In this document: one piece after another, positions 54,007 to 63,066 of the stretch
Position numbering within the stretch: the first letter of the stretch is position 1
Layout: each line of letters opens with the position of its first letter
Assembly (NCBI RefSeq): GCF_017309185.1
Contig: NZ_JAEKJZ010000001.1
Coordinates: 496,001-560,000, forward strand
Source: Roseibium aggregatum
GTDB taxonomy: Bacteria > Pseudomonadota > Alphaproteobacteria > Rhizobiales > Stappiaceae
DNA: 64,000 nucleotides
Reading direction: 5' to 3'
Translations under genes and position numbers: made by a program
The notes under the pieces: generated by a model
Seen by the model: only the letters and a program-made list of their open reading frames with translations
Told to the model about the DNA's origin: nothing
The model's database searches: none

Positions 54007-56724
54007 ATGACCGCCACGCCTAAATCGAGTGTACAGGCTTATTGCCAGCCGATTGAAGAGTTGCTCTCGGGCCATTCGACCGCTCTCTCGGACGGACTGT
54101 CGACCGAAGAGGCCGGGATCCGGCTGAAGGAACATGGCCGGAACCGGCTGAAGGAGGCCGACAAGGTCTCCCCGCTCGGCCTGTTCCTTGCGCAATTCAA
54201 GAACCCCTTGCTGATCATTCTCATGGTCGGTGCGTTGATCTCCGCCTATACGGGGCACTGGGTCGATGCCATTGCGATTTTTGTGATTGTGCTCATCAAC
54301 GCCTTCATCAGTTTCTGGCAGGAATTCAAGGCCGAGCAATCTCTCGCCGCGCTGAATGAAATGTCGGCGCCGCTCGCGCTGGTCTTGCGGGACGGTGCCT
54401 ACAAGGAGCATCCCGCGGCCGACCTCGTTCCCGGAGACATCGTCAAGCTGAAAGCCGGTGACATCGTGCCGGCGGATATGCGGTTTGCCGAAGCCCATCG
54501 TCTTCAGATCGACGAAGCGGCGCTGACCGGCGAATCCGAGCCGATCGACAAACACGACAAGAAGCTGGCGGACGACGAGACGATCCTGGCCGAACGTTTC
54601 AACATGGGCTTCATGAGCACCCAGGTGACCAACGGGACCGCCATTGGTGTCGTGACGGCGACCGGGATGCAGACCGAAGTCGGTCATATCGCCGACCTGA
54701 TGGCCTCCGCCAAGGAGCCGAAGACGCCGCTTCAGGAACGTATCGAAAGCTTGTCGCGGGTCTTGATCGCCGCCGCTCTGCTGGTGGTCGCGATCGTGAT
54801 CGGCATCGGGATCTTCAACGGCATGGACGCCCTTGAGATGCTCAACACGGCGATTTCGCTCTCGGTGGCGGCCATTCCGGAAGGCCTGCCGACCGTCGTT
54901 ACCATCGTTTTGACGCTGGGATCGCAGAACATGGCCGCAAACAATGCTCTTGCCCGGCGTCTGTCTTCGGTCGAAACGCTCGGCACCACATCGGTCATCT
55001 GCTCCGACAAGACCGGCACCCTGACGCAAAACCAGATGCAGGTCATGCGCTTGTGGGCTGGGGGCAAGTCCTGGAAGGTCAGCGGAGAAGGCTTCGATCC
55101 GAACGGCTTTTTCCTGGATGAAAACGACCGGCAGGCGGATGTCGATGCAGAGCATGATTTGCGCCGCATGCTCATGATTTCGGCTTATTGCAATGATGCA
55201 CGTCTGGTGGAGGCCGACGGCCGGTTCACGGTCCAGGGCAATCCGACGGAAGGCGCGCTGGTGGTTGCCGCCGCCAAGGCCGGTATCTCGCGCGCGGACC
55301 TGAAACAGCAGGACTACGCGACGCTCGCGAAGTTTCCGTTCGACTCGTCACGCAAGATGATGAGTGTCCATGTGAGTTTGCCGACAGGGGAGGAGGCGCT
55401 GGTCGCCAAGGGAGCGCCGGACATCATCCTGAAACGGGCGACCCATGTTCGTCTCCACGACGCCGAGATACCGCTCACGGATGACGTGCGGGCGCAAATC
55501 GAGGCCGTCATCACCGAATTCGGTTCGCAAGCCCTCAGAACGCTCGCGGTCGCGTATCGTGTTCTGGACGACGATGGTTTTGACGAGAACGATCCGGAAC
55601 GCGATATCGTCCTGATCGGAATTCACGGCATCATGGACCCGCCCCGGCCGGAGGTCGCCGGAGCGGTTGCCGAAGCGGCAAGTGCCGGCGTACGCACCGT
55701 CATGATCACGGGGGATCACGCACAGACCGCACGCGCGATTGCCGAGCGGATCGGGATCAAGCATGCGCCCTGGCAAACCGTTCACACCGGCGTGGAACTG
55801 GACGGCATGGACGATGCCGAGCTTGCCGCGGCCGCTCAGACCGCGGCGGTTTTCGCCCGCGTGACGCCGGAGCACAAGCTGCGCATCGTGACGGCGTTGC
55901 AGGCAGACGGTGAAGTCGCCGCAATGACCGGCGACGGGGTCAACGACGCACCGGCCTTGCGGAAATCGGATATCGGCGTCGCAATGGGCATCACCGGAAC
56001 ATCCGTCGCCAAGGACAGCGCCGCGCTGGTTCTGCTGGACGACAATTTTTCAACCATCGTGAAGGCGGTCAGGGAGGGTCGCCGGATCTACGACAACCTC
56101 CGCAAGTTCATTCGTCAGGCGCTGACGGCCAATGTCGCCGAAGTCTCGACCATTCTGTTTGCATTCGTTCTGATGGGAGCGGATCCGCTTCTGCCGCTCA
56201 CGCCGCTCATGATCCTCTGGGTCAATCTCATCTCGGACGGAATTCCCGCGCTTTCGCTCGGGTTTGAGCCCGCCGACCCGGACCTCATGGAACGACCGCC
56301 CCGCAGCAGGGACGAGAATATCTTCAGCGACGGTCTCAAGGAAAAAATCGTCCTGCGCGGGCTGGCGGTCGGCGGAATTACGTTTGCGGTGTTCATCATG
56401 GCAATCAATAGGGGGCAAACGCTTGAATACGCGCAGACCCTGGCATTCGCCACGCTGATCTTCGCCCAGCTTTGGCACATCTTCGATGCCCGCTCGAACA
56501 CGACGCTCTTCCGCGTCAGTCCCCTGGGCAACCCCTTGCTTGTCCTGGCGGTCGGTGTTTCGGCGGTTTTGTCTCTGCTGGCGATCTATACGCCACCCGG
56601 GCAATTTGTCCTGGGCACGGTCCCGCTGTCAGGCAGGCACCTTCTCGAGGCGATTTTCATCGCCGGCTTGCCGACCCTGGCGCTTTCCGGGGTAAAGGAG
56701 ATTTTCGGACTGAAAAACCTCTAG
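54007..56724 (+). CDS. P2A-type cation-transporting ATPase (calcium-like)
   Basis: A 905-residue P-type ATPase. It has the actuator motif TGES (about residues 177-180), the phosphorylated Asp in SDKTGTLT (near 335), KGAPD and the TGDGVNDAPAL hinge, and ten membrane helices. The helix-4 motif IPEGLP and the helix-6 region NLISDGIPALSLGFEP match SERCA-like pumps, so calcium is the likely ion; manganese is possible. I chose the ATG at 54007 since the open frame from 53875 has an implausible Arg/Cys-rich start. GGGACGG precedes it. It lies downstream of btaAB but 240 nt away. Confidence 0.93.
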   Translation: MTATPKSSVQAYCQPIEELLSGHSTALSDGLSTEEAGIRLKEHGRNRLKEADKVSPLGLFLAQFKNPLLIILMVGALISAYTGHWVDAIAIFVIVLINAFISFWQEFKAEQSLAALNEMSAPLALVLRDGAYKEHPAADLVPGDIVKLKAGDIVPADMRFAEAHRLQIDEAALTGESEPIDKHDKKLADDETILAERFNMGFMSTQVTNGTAIGVVTATGMQTEVGHIADLMASAKEPKTPLQERIESLSRVLIAAALLVVAIVIGIGIFNGMDALEMLNTAISLSVAAIPEGLPTVVTIVLTLGSQNMAANNALARRLSSVETLGTTSVICSDKTGTLTQNQMQVMRLWAGGKSWKVSGEGFDPNGFFLDENDRQADVDAEHDLRRMLMISAYCNDARLVEADGRFTVQGNPTEGALVVAAAKAGISRADLKQQDYATLAKFPFDSSRKMMSVHVSLPTGEEALVAKGAPDIILKRATHVRLHDAEIPLTDDVRAQIEAVITEFGSQALRTLAVAYRVLDDDGFDENDPERDIVLIGIHGIMDPPRPEVAGAVAEAASAGVRTVMITGDHAQTARAIAERIGIKHAPWQTVHTGVELDGMDDAELAAAAQTAAVFARVTPEHKLRIVTALQADGEVAAMTGDGVNDAPALRKSDIGVAMGITGTSVAKDSAALVLLDDNFSTIVKAVREGRRIYDNLRKFIRQALTANVAEVSTILFAFVLMGADPLLPLTPLMILWVNLISDGIPALSLGFEPADPDLMERPPRSRDENIFSDGLKEKIVLRGLAVGGITFAVFIMAINRGQTLEYAQTLAFATLIFAQLWHIFDARSNTTLFRVSPLGNPLLVLAVGVSAVLSLLAIYTPPGQFVLGTVPLSGRHLLEAIFIAGLPTLALSGVKEIFGLKNL

Positions 56725-56788
56725 CCACCTGAAACCCGAAGTTCGGTCCGGGCATGCCGCGAATGGACAACCTGTTGAAAGCTCACAT

Positions 56789-58315
56789 CTAGTTGCAGCC
56801 GTCGCGCGCCCAGATGCGCAACGCTTCCTTGAAACCTCCGCCAAGGGGGTGCTGCTTGTCGAGCGCGCGGGCGCGGGCGTCGCCATCGAGGTAGGTTCTT
56901 GCCTGGTCGCACAGGTTGGACTTTTCCCAATGGTGGCAGGACGCGCAGGTCTGGCCTTTCCAGGCGGCCTCGGGAAGGCCTTCTATGGGGGGGAACCGGG
57001 GCGTGCCGGTGATCAGTTCCGCGATGCTTCGCGTCGCGATTTCCGGATCGCCAAGTCCGAGCGGTGAATCGAACAACACGGTTTCCGGTGGCCGGCCGCC
57101 TGACGCAGACGGCGCGATTGCGGCGACGTCGGCCGGTGCCGGTGGCGGGGGTGGTGCCGACACCGGGTCGGTCTTGGGGGCGCCGTCCAGAATGGTCTGG
57201 AGTTCAAGCCGCGCAAGTTCCGAATAGGCCCCGTCCGGAAAGGCATCGAGATAGGTCTTATAGGCTTCGGCGGTGCCGGCCTGGCGGGCCTGTTCGATCA
57301 GGTCGCGTTCTTCTGTCGCCGGGGGTACCGGAGCGGGTTTCGGCTGCTCGGCGATCTGGGCCGGCTGCACGTCCTGCTTCAATTCGCTTGCCATGAGTTC
57401 CTGGAGCAGGGCGCGTGCGTCGGCCATGTAAGGATTATCGGGATGCGCACGCATGAAAAGCAGGATCTGGACTGGATCGCGGCTGAGCTGGACACCCTCC
57501 CAGAGCTGGCGCATCTGGATTTCCTCGGCTGTCTCGCGTGCTGCCTCGACGAACTGGAAATTGGTGGTGAGGGACGACGTGTCCCAGGGTGTCTGGTTGC
57601 CGCCGGTCTCGTCCACGACATCGACCCGAACCTCCCTGAAGAGAGCCTCGATGGGCAGGCCGGGCGTCGGAATGCGTTCGGCGAGCGCCTTGGTGAACGG
57701 GCTGTTTGCGCCGTCGCCGTCCACGGCGATTTCCCCCGGTGCCGTGGAATAGGCAAGAAAGGATCCTCTGGGAGCCTTCATTTCCGCAAGCCCGTTGTCG
57801 CTCAGGTCGGGCACCGATACGAAGGGGTTGTTGCGGCAAGCGTCCAGGATGACGATGTTTGTCTTGTTGCGCGCGGAAAACATCTGCCGGAGCACGGCTT
57901 GCGCGGGAACGCCGACCAGACTGAGGTCCGCCGCATCCTGAAGGTCGATATCGACAGGCAGGAGGAAATTGCTGCCGAACGACTGGACACCGTGGCCTGC
58001 ATAATAAAACAGACCTGTGGCATCCGCACCGGCAGCGCGCAGAGCGCGCCCGAAATTGGAAATCGCCAGGCTGAGCTCCTGCTGCGAGGCATCCGTGACA
58101 AGCGTTACCGCGAAACCGGCCTCGCCGAGTGCCTGCGCCATCAGCGTGGCGTCGTTTACGGGATTGTCCAGAGGGGTGACGCTTGTGTAGGACCCGTTTC
58201 CAACGACAAGGGCGAGACGCGCTTCCGCCGAGGCCCGGACGGTGAGCACGGTCATGAACAGCAGGACTGTACAGGCAAGCGCTGCAAGACGCCGGATATG
58301 GAGATTATTCGACAA
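56789..58315 (-). CDS. Caspase-like (C14) protein with C-terminal CxxCH
   Basis: A 508-residue exported protein. A signal peptide (cleavage near residue 30, after RASA) precedes a caspase-type p20 domain with the catalytic His108 (YYAGHGV) and Cys160 (LDACRNNPF). A linker with Pro/Ala stretches and TPR-like helices follows. The C-terminal 52 residues hold CASCHHW (Cys457, Cys460, His461) plus Cys469 and Cys507, which could bind haem c or zinc. I chose TTG at 58315, which overlaps the last codons of the OmpA/YceI gene (coupled translation). Longer in-frame start at 58414 is less plausible. Confidence 0.85.
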   Translation of the reverse strand: MSNNLHIRRLAALACTVLLFMTVLTVRASAEARLALVVGNGSYTSVTPLDNPVNDATLMAQALGEAGFAVTLVTDASQQELSLAISNFGRALRAAGADATGLFYYAGHGVQSFGSNFLLPVDIDLQDAADLSLVGVPAQAVLRQMFSARNKTNIVILDACRNNPFVSVPDLSDNGLAEMKAPRGSFLAYSTAPGEIAVDGDGANSPFTKALAERIPTPGLPIEALFREVRVDVVDETGGNQTPWDTSSLTTNFQFVEAARETAEEIQMRQLWEGVQLSRDPVQILLFMRAHPDNPYMADARALLQELMASELKQDVQPAQIAEQPKPAPVPPATEERDLIEQARQAGTAEAYKTYLDAFPDGAYSELARLELQTILDGAPKTDPVSAPPPPPAPADVAAIAPSASGGRPPETVLFDSPLGLGDPEIATRSIAELITGTPRFPPIEGLPEAAWKGQTCASCHHWEKSNLCDQARTYLDGDARARALDKQHPLGGGFKEALRIWARDGCN

Positions 58316-59378
58316 CGAGGAACTCAATGCGACGGTTGCGGCGCTTGCCTTCGGCGGTGTCGTTCGAAGTGACGGGGCGCGTCTCCCCATATCCGACGCT
58401 GACGATGCGCTCATCGGGAATTTGTTTCGAGATAAGATAGGTCTTTACGGCCGACGCCCTGCGCTCGGACAGACGCTTGTTCGCGTTTGCGCTGCCGTCG
58501 CTGTCGGTATGTCCGCCGACCTCTATGACGAGACCCGGACAGCGGGCCACGATGTCCGCAAGGCTGTCCAGAAGCGGTTCGCTGCGCGCATCGAGCTGGG
58601 CGCTTCCGCTCGAAAAATAGATGTTGTCCGTCCGCGACAGGATTTCAAACCGGCCCTTGCAGGCATCCGCGTCAAGAGTGCCCTGCGGTTCCAGCGCGGT
58701 TGAGGCGGCCGGTTTGGTTTCAACGGCGGCGGTTGCCGGCTGAGCGGCCGGCTCCGGGGAGTTCCGGGCGAAGATGAAGTCGAAGGTTACCGTCGCCGAG
58801 GGAACGATGACGACATTGGCGGCTTCCTCGAGTTTCTTGATGCCGCCTTCGTAACCGAAGTCGGCCGCCGGAACCGAGATCGGTGCGGTTGTCGAAACCG
58901 CCGCGAGGTCATTGCTCATGAGGGTGACGGCAACTTCGGTCTCGATGGTCTTCTTTATGCCGTGGAGGTCCAGCGTGATGCCCAGCGGTATGATCTCGCG
59001 TTTCTTGTCCGGAAGGTTGGCAAGAAGAGCCGGATCGATCGTGGCGCTGACAACGGCCTCGGGGAACTCGAAGGTTTCGAAGAACAGAAATCTCATGCGA
59101 ACGTTGCGCAGGTCGATCTTTGTGTCGACAGAATCCAGGAAAATGCGAACGGTCGCATTGCCCGCCTCATCGATCGATCCGTCGAATTCGGCAAAACCGC
59201 TCGATTCGACATTGGTGAGGTTTTTCACCGACTGGAAGCGGAGTGTCGAGGCGTCCCTTTGCAACGTCCAGCCGTTTTTGAAGAAATTCTCTTGCGCCTT
59301 GGCCGGAAGCGTCATGAAACAGAAAGCCATGAGGGCGCATGCCACGAGCCCGGCAAGTCCTTGTTGCTTGGTGCTCAT
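58305..59378 (-). CDS. YceI-OmpA fusion outer-membrane/periplasmic protein
   Basis: A 357-residue protein: signal peptide (MSTKQQGLAGLVACALMAFC, ending AKAQ), a YceI-like lipid-binding beta-barrel (about 30-205: RFQSVKNLTNVESSGFAEFDG in parts), a Pro/Ala linker (about 210-245), and an OmpA C-terminal peptidoglycan-binding domain (about 255-357) with VIEVGGHTDSDGSANAN, LSERRASAV and GYGETRPV, and RRNRRIEF. ATG 59378 follows GGGAG by 6 nt. The caspase-like gene overlaps its end by 11 nt, so the two are probably made together. Confidence 0.92.
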   Translation of the reverse strand: MSTKQQGLAGLVACALMAFCFMTLPAKAQENFFKNGWTLQRDASTLRFQSVKNLTNVESSGFAEFDGSIDEAGNATVRIFLDSVDTKIDLRNVRMRFLFFETFEFPEAVVSATIDPALLANLPDKKREIIPLGITLDLHGIKKTIETEVAVTLMSNDLAAVSTTAPISVPAADFGYEGGIKKLEEAANVVIVPSATVTFDFIFARNSPEPAAQPATAAVETKPAASTALEPQGTLDADACKGRFEILSRTDNIYFSSGSAQLDARSEPLLDSLADIVARCPGLVIEVGGHTDSDGSANANKRLSERRASAVKTYLISKQIPDERIVSVGYGETRPVTSNDTAEGKRRNRRIEFLVVE

Positions 59379-59725
59379 TTCAGGCTCCCGCGACTGGTGT
59401 TCATTTCGATTTCCTCCGCTTCCCACGCGCGCGGAGTGTGGCAAAAACATGACTAGAAATCAACACTCTGGTCCCTGGGGTTGCAGTGCCGGGCACAGGT
59501 ATTCCTGGCCTCGGAAAGGAACATTGTGCAGGGTAAACGTTGAAACGAAGTTGAAAAAATGGCGCGGAAACAAGGAACGGGAGACGGTTCACCGGATCTG
59601 CTTCCGGATTTTCCTTGCCGTTCAAGAGAACGTGAACGAAAGCCGGGAGAAGAAGTGTAAACCGTCGGAGGGAGCAGACCCGGTGATTTGATGCGGAAAC
59701 CGGTCCAGGTCGAGCGTCCGCCGAT
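59379..59725. other. Intergenic region upstream of the OmpA/YceI gene
   Basis: 347 nt between the OmpA/YceI gene and the convergent-side ABC transporter genes. It should hold the promoter of the OmpA/YceI-caspase operon on the minus strand; I could not pick out defined -35/-10 sites. No gene or terminator was recognised. Confidence 0.45.
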
Positions 59726-60952
59726 CTACTCCGGTTTCAATTCGCCCGGATTGAACGCTCCTCCGAAGGGGGAGTTGCTCTTCGGCGGTTCCGCGGCCGG
59801 GGCGGGAGCGGCATTGGGAGCAAGCGAACCCGGGTTGAACGCGCCGCCGAAGGGCGAGGGGCTCGCCTTGCCGGGCGCCGCCGATGGAGCGGTAGGAGCC
59901 GCTTGCTTGCGCTGCTCTTCGATCCGCTTGCGCTGTTCGTCCAGAAGCTGCTGCTGGCGCGCGCGTTTTTCTTCCAGAATTCCAGCCTTGCAGGCCGACG
60001 CATCGTGCTGGCTGCCCAGATAGGCGGCAAGCCCCGCGGCCCCCGCCAGAAGGATGAAGACGGTGAGCGGGTGAACCAGTGTCTTCAGCACGGGATTGCC
60101 GTAGACCCGGGATCTCGGCGCCGTTCCGGTGCGCAAGGCCTCCTGACGGCGTGCATGGGCTTCATGCACGATGGCGCCGATCAGGGTGATCCCGATGATG
60201 ATCACGGCCAGCGCCGAAAGCGACGGATCGGTGCCGAGGCGGACCTTCGATGCCAGGGCCGTCGTGAAGGTGGAATCCGACAGGATGGTGAAGACGGTGG
60301 TGTTGTAGTTTTCGAAGGACGCAAGAAACGTCAGGAAGGCCGCCGAGCCGATGGCGGGGCCCAGAAACGGCAGCAGGATCTTGCGAAAGGCCTGTCCGGG
60401 TGTCGCCCCGAGGTCCAGGGCCGCTTCCGTCAGAAGCGGGTCGAAGCGTTGCAGCCGGGCCATGAACACGAGCATTGCGTATGCGGAGATGAAGGTTACC
60501 TGGCCAGCCAGGGTGAGGAACATTCCGTTAAAGAAGAACGAGCCGTAGCCTGCGCCGACCGAGCGTCCCAGCGCGCCCCAGAAGACAATTGTCGAGATCC
60601 CGAGCACAACGCCGGGGATCAGGATCGGTGTGATCAGCACCGTGTAGAGCGTCGCTCTGAGTTTGGGGCCGAGTTCGGACAGGGCGAGCGCCCCGGCCAG
60701 TCCGATGGGAACGGCGATGGCGACGACGCCGACCGCGATGACGAGGCTGTTGAGGAGCCCGCCCATGAGGCGGTTGTCGCCGAACAGAACCCCGAACCAG
60801 TCCGTGGTGAAGCACTCCCAGGGCGTGATGCGCGGGAAGGAGGAGGAGTTGAAGGCCGTGATCACCATGATGATCAGCGGTCCGAACAGGAAGGCGAAGA
60901 AGAGCAGGGAAAACCCCGCCGCGACGAAGCCGCCGCCCGTTCCCCGGTTCAT
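59726..60952 (-). CDS. PotC-like ABC transporter permease with C-terminal extension
   Basis: A 408-residue inner-membrane permease of the spermidine/putrescine type. The six-helix core (about 1-265) contains the coupling loop EAALDLGATPGQAFRKILLPFLGPA (in parts). The added ~140 residues hold a seventh hydrophobic segment (VHPLTVFILLAGAAGLAAYLG), a charged coiled coil (EKRARQQQLLDEQRKRIEEQ) and a Pro/Gly/Ala tail with two copies of SPFGGAFNPG (about 366-375 and 394-403). It overlaps the PotB-like gene by 4 nt (ATGA), so translation is coupled. Confidence 0.9.
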   Translation of the reverse strand: MNRGTGGGFVAAGFSLLFFAFLFGPLIIMVITAFNSSSFPRITPWECFTTDWFGVLFGDNRLMGGLLNSLVIAVGVVAIAVPIGLAGALALSELGPKLRATLYTVLITPILIPGVVLGISTIVFWGALGRSVGAGYGSFFFNGMFLTLAGQVTFISAYAMLVFMARLQRFDPLLTEAALDLGATPGQAFRKILLPFLGPAIGSAAFLTFLASFENYNTTVFTILSDSTFTTALASKVRLGTDPSLSALAVIIIGITLIGAIVHEAHARRQEALRTGTAPRSRVYGNPVLKTLVHPLTVFILLAGAAGLAAYLGSQHDASACKAGILEEKRARQQQLLDEQRKRIEEQRKQAAPTAPSAAPGKASPSPFGGAFNPGSLAPNAAPAPAAEPPKSNSPFGGAFNPGELKPE

Positions 60953-61872
60953 CGGCCGATCTCCCCGATGGAGACCTTGAACACCCGCATCATCATCATG
61001 ACGAAGGAGATGCAGACGATCAGTAGGATCACCGCGTAGGCCGAACCGCGCTGCCAGTTGGCGCTTTCGTTGAACCACTGGTAGATGAGCTGCGTGAACC
61101 AGAGGCTCGAGGGGCCGCCGAGGATCTGCGGCGCGGCAAGCGCGCCCGCCGTCAGCATGAACACCATGGTCGCGCCGGAGGCGATGCCAGGCTTGGCGAC
61201 CGGCAGCACCACGCGCCAGTGAACCCGCCACCAGCTTGCGCCCATGTCGCGCGCGGCTTCGATCTGGTTCCTGTCGAGCGCCTCGACCGCGTTGAAGATC
61301 GGAAACACCATCAGGAGGATATAGGCGTAGGTCAGACCCGAATAGAGCGCGACGTCGGCGCGGATGAAATCGATGGGCTGGTCCCACAAGCCCGTGGACA
61401 GGCCGACCCCGTTGATCAGGCCGGTCGCGCCGAAAAGGACGCGGAAGGCGAAGGCACGCAGGATCTCGTTGACCCAGAAGGGCACGATCAGACCGATCAC
61501 CATCAGCCTCGCGGCCACGCCGGTCGCCGAATGAGCCAGTATGAAGGCGATCGGGTAACACAGCAGAATGTCGATGAGCGTCACGAACACCGCCGCGATG
61601 AGCGTGCGCACCAGGATACCCATGTCCAGCGTGTTGACCGTGTCGTCGTTGCCTTGGAAAAAATAGGCATAATTGTCGAGCGTGTAGACGTCGTTCGGGC
61701 CGCCGGTTTCGGAGACGGGCAGATTGAAACGGAACGAGTAGTCCAGCATCGCGAGCTGAGGCAGGACGATCAGGAAGATCATCCAGAACAGAACGGCGAT
61801 CCCGATGAAACTGGCGGTACCGGCGCCGTGTTTTCCGGCAAAGGTTCTGAAAAGGCCCTGAAGCGCGGTCAT
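60949..61872 (-). CDS. PotB-like ABC transporter permease
   Basis: A 307-residue six-helix permease, partner of the PotC-like protein. The coupling loop is EAARDMGASWWRVHWRVVLPVAKPG (in parts: EAARDMGAS, VVLPVAKPG). The ATG at 61872 lies 4 nt after the ATPase gene end; the upstream frame to 62016 overlaps that gene and is not used. Together with the ATPase and the binding protein it forms a polyamine-type importer; the exact substrate is not fixed by sequence. Confidence 0.93.
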   Translation of the reverse strand: MTALQGLFRTFAGKHGAGTASFIGIAVLFWMIFLIVLPQLAMLDYSFRFNLPVSETGGPNDVYTLDNYAYFFQGNDDTVNTLDMGILVRTLIAAVFVTLIDILLCYPIAFILAHSATGVAARLMVIGLIVPFWVNEILRAFAFRVLFGATGLINGVGLSTGLWDQPIDFIRADVALYSGLTYAYILLMVFPIFNAVEALDRNQIEAARDMGASWWRVHWRVVLPVAKPGIASGATMVFMLTAGALAAPQILGGPSSLWFTQLIYQWFNESANWQRGSAYAVILLIVCISFVMMMMRVFKVSIGEIGR

Positions 61873-61876
61873 AGCG

Positions 61877-62965
61877 TCATGCTCCGGCCAGGTCGCCGTG
61901 AGGCAACACGATAGCCTGATCGGCGGCGAAGCCGAGCGAAACGCTGCGACCGGAAAGATCTTCGGGCGATTGACCGCTATTGACCCTTGAAAGCCGCAGG
62001 TCGACCCCCTTGGCATCGAGGAACATCTGTCTGGAATTGCCTTCGAATTCTTCCTTGATCCACTGGGCTGAAACGGTGTTTTCCTGGTTCTCCGAAAGCT
62101 TGAGCTGTTCCGGGCGAATGAAGAGGTAGCACTGATCGCCAGACTTGTAGCTGCGCCCGCCCGCGGCCCGTCCCGTCAGACGGCCGATTTGCGTGTCCAG
62201 CGCGACAACGCCTTCCGTCTGGGACGCAACCTTGCCTTCGATGGCGTTGGTTTCGCCGACGAAAGACGCGACGAAGGAGGTCTTGGGCCGGTTATAGATC
62301 GTCTCGGGCGGATCGACCTGTTCGATCACGCCTTTGTTCATGACAGCGACCCGGTCCGACATCGTCAGTGCTTCGCCCTGGTCGTGCGTGATGTAAATGA
62401 ACGTCAGGCCGACGCGCTGCTGGATGGCGCGCAATTCGGTGCGCATGTGGTGGCGCAGCTTGAGGTCAAGCGCGGACAGAGGCTCGTCAAGGAGCAGAAT
62501 GTCGGGTTCCACCGCGAGGGCGCGGGCGATCGCGACGCGTTGGCGCTGTCCGCCGGACAGCTCGTGCACCTTCTTGCCGCCGACGCCTGGCAGCGCGATC
62601 ATCTCCAGAAGTTCGTCTGCGCGCTTCAGACGATCCTTCTTGCCGACGCCGCGCACTTCCAGCGGAAACGCGATGTTTTCCGCAACCGACATCAGGGGGA
62701 ACAGGGCCAGGTTCTGGAAGATCAACGCGGTCGGCCGCTTGTTCGGGCCGATGCCCTTCATGTCCTGCGTGCCGATCAGGACACGCCCCTCGGTCGGGTC
62801 GTTGAAACCGGAGATACAGCGCAGCAGGGTCGTCTTGCCGCAGCCGGAAGGCCCCAGAAACGAAAAGAATTCGCCGCCCTTGATCTTCAGATGCGCGTTA
62901 TCGACCGCTGTGTAATGGCCGAAACGGATCGAAACATGATCCAGAACAATATCTTTGGAGGTCAT
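61877..62965 (-). CDS. PotA-like ABC transporter ATP-binding protein
   Basis: A 362-residue ATPase energising the importer. Walker A is GPSGCGKTT (about 40-48), Q-loop around FQNLALFP, signature LSGGQRQRVAIARAL (about 139-153), Walker B ILLLDEPLSALD, and a C-terminal TOBE-type domain (about 275-360). The gene is directly before the permease genes on the minus strand and 101 nt after the binding-protein gene. Confidence 0.95.
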   Translation of the reverse strand: MTSKDIVLDHVSIRFGHYTAVDNAHLKIKGGEFFSFLGPSGCGKTTLLRCISGFNDPTEGRVLIGTQDMKGIGPNKRPTALIFQNLALFPLMSVAENIAFPLEVRGVGKKDRLKRADELLEMIALPGVGGKKVHELSGGQRQRVAIARALAVEPDILLLDEPLSALDLKLRHHMRTELRAIQQRVGLTFIYITHDQGEALTMSDRVAVMNKGVIEQVDPPETIYNRPKTSFVASFVGETNAIEGKVASQTEGVVALDTQIGRLTGRAAGGRSYKSGDQCYLFIRPEQLKLSENQENTVSAQWIKEEFEGNSRQMFLDAKGVDLRLSRVNSGQSPEDLSGRSVSLGFAADQAIVLPHGDLAGA

Positions 62966-63016
62966 GGCGCTCTCTGGACGACGGCTTTAAAGGCGGGAAA
63001 AACAACGGAAGAGGGA

Positions 63017-63040
63017 CGCCGGACGGTTTTCCGTCCGGCG
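63017..63040 (-). other. Stem-loop between binding-protein and ATPase genes
   Basis: A perfect 10-bp stem (CGCCGGACGG / CCGTCCGGCG) with a TTTT loop and no T-run beyond it. Placed after the binding-protein gene it may protect the 3' end of that message or reduce read-through, so that the binding protein is made in excess over the membrane parts. Confidence 0.65.
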
Positions 63041-63066
63041 AACCTTCATCCCGACTGCCGGTGGGA

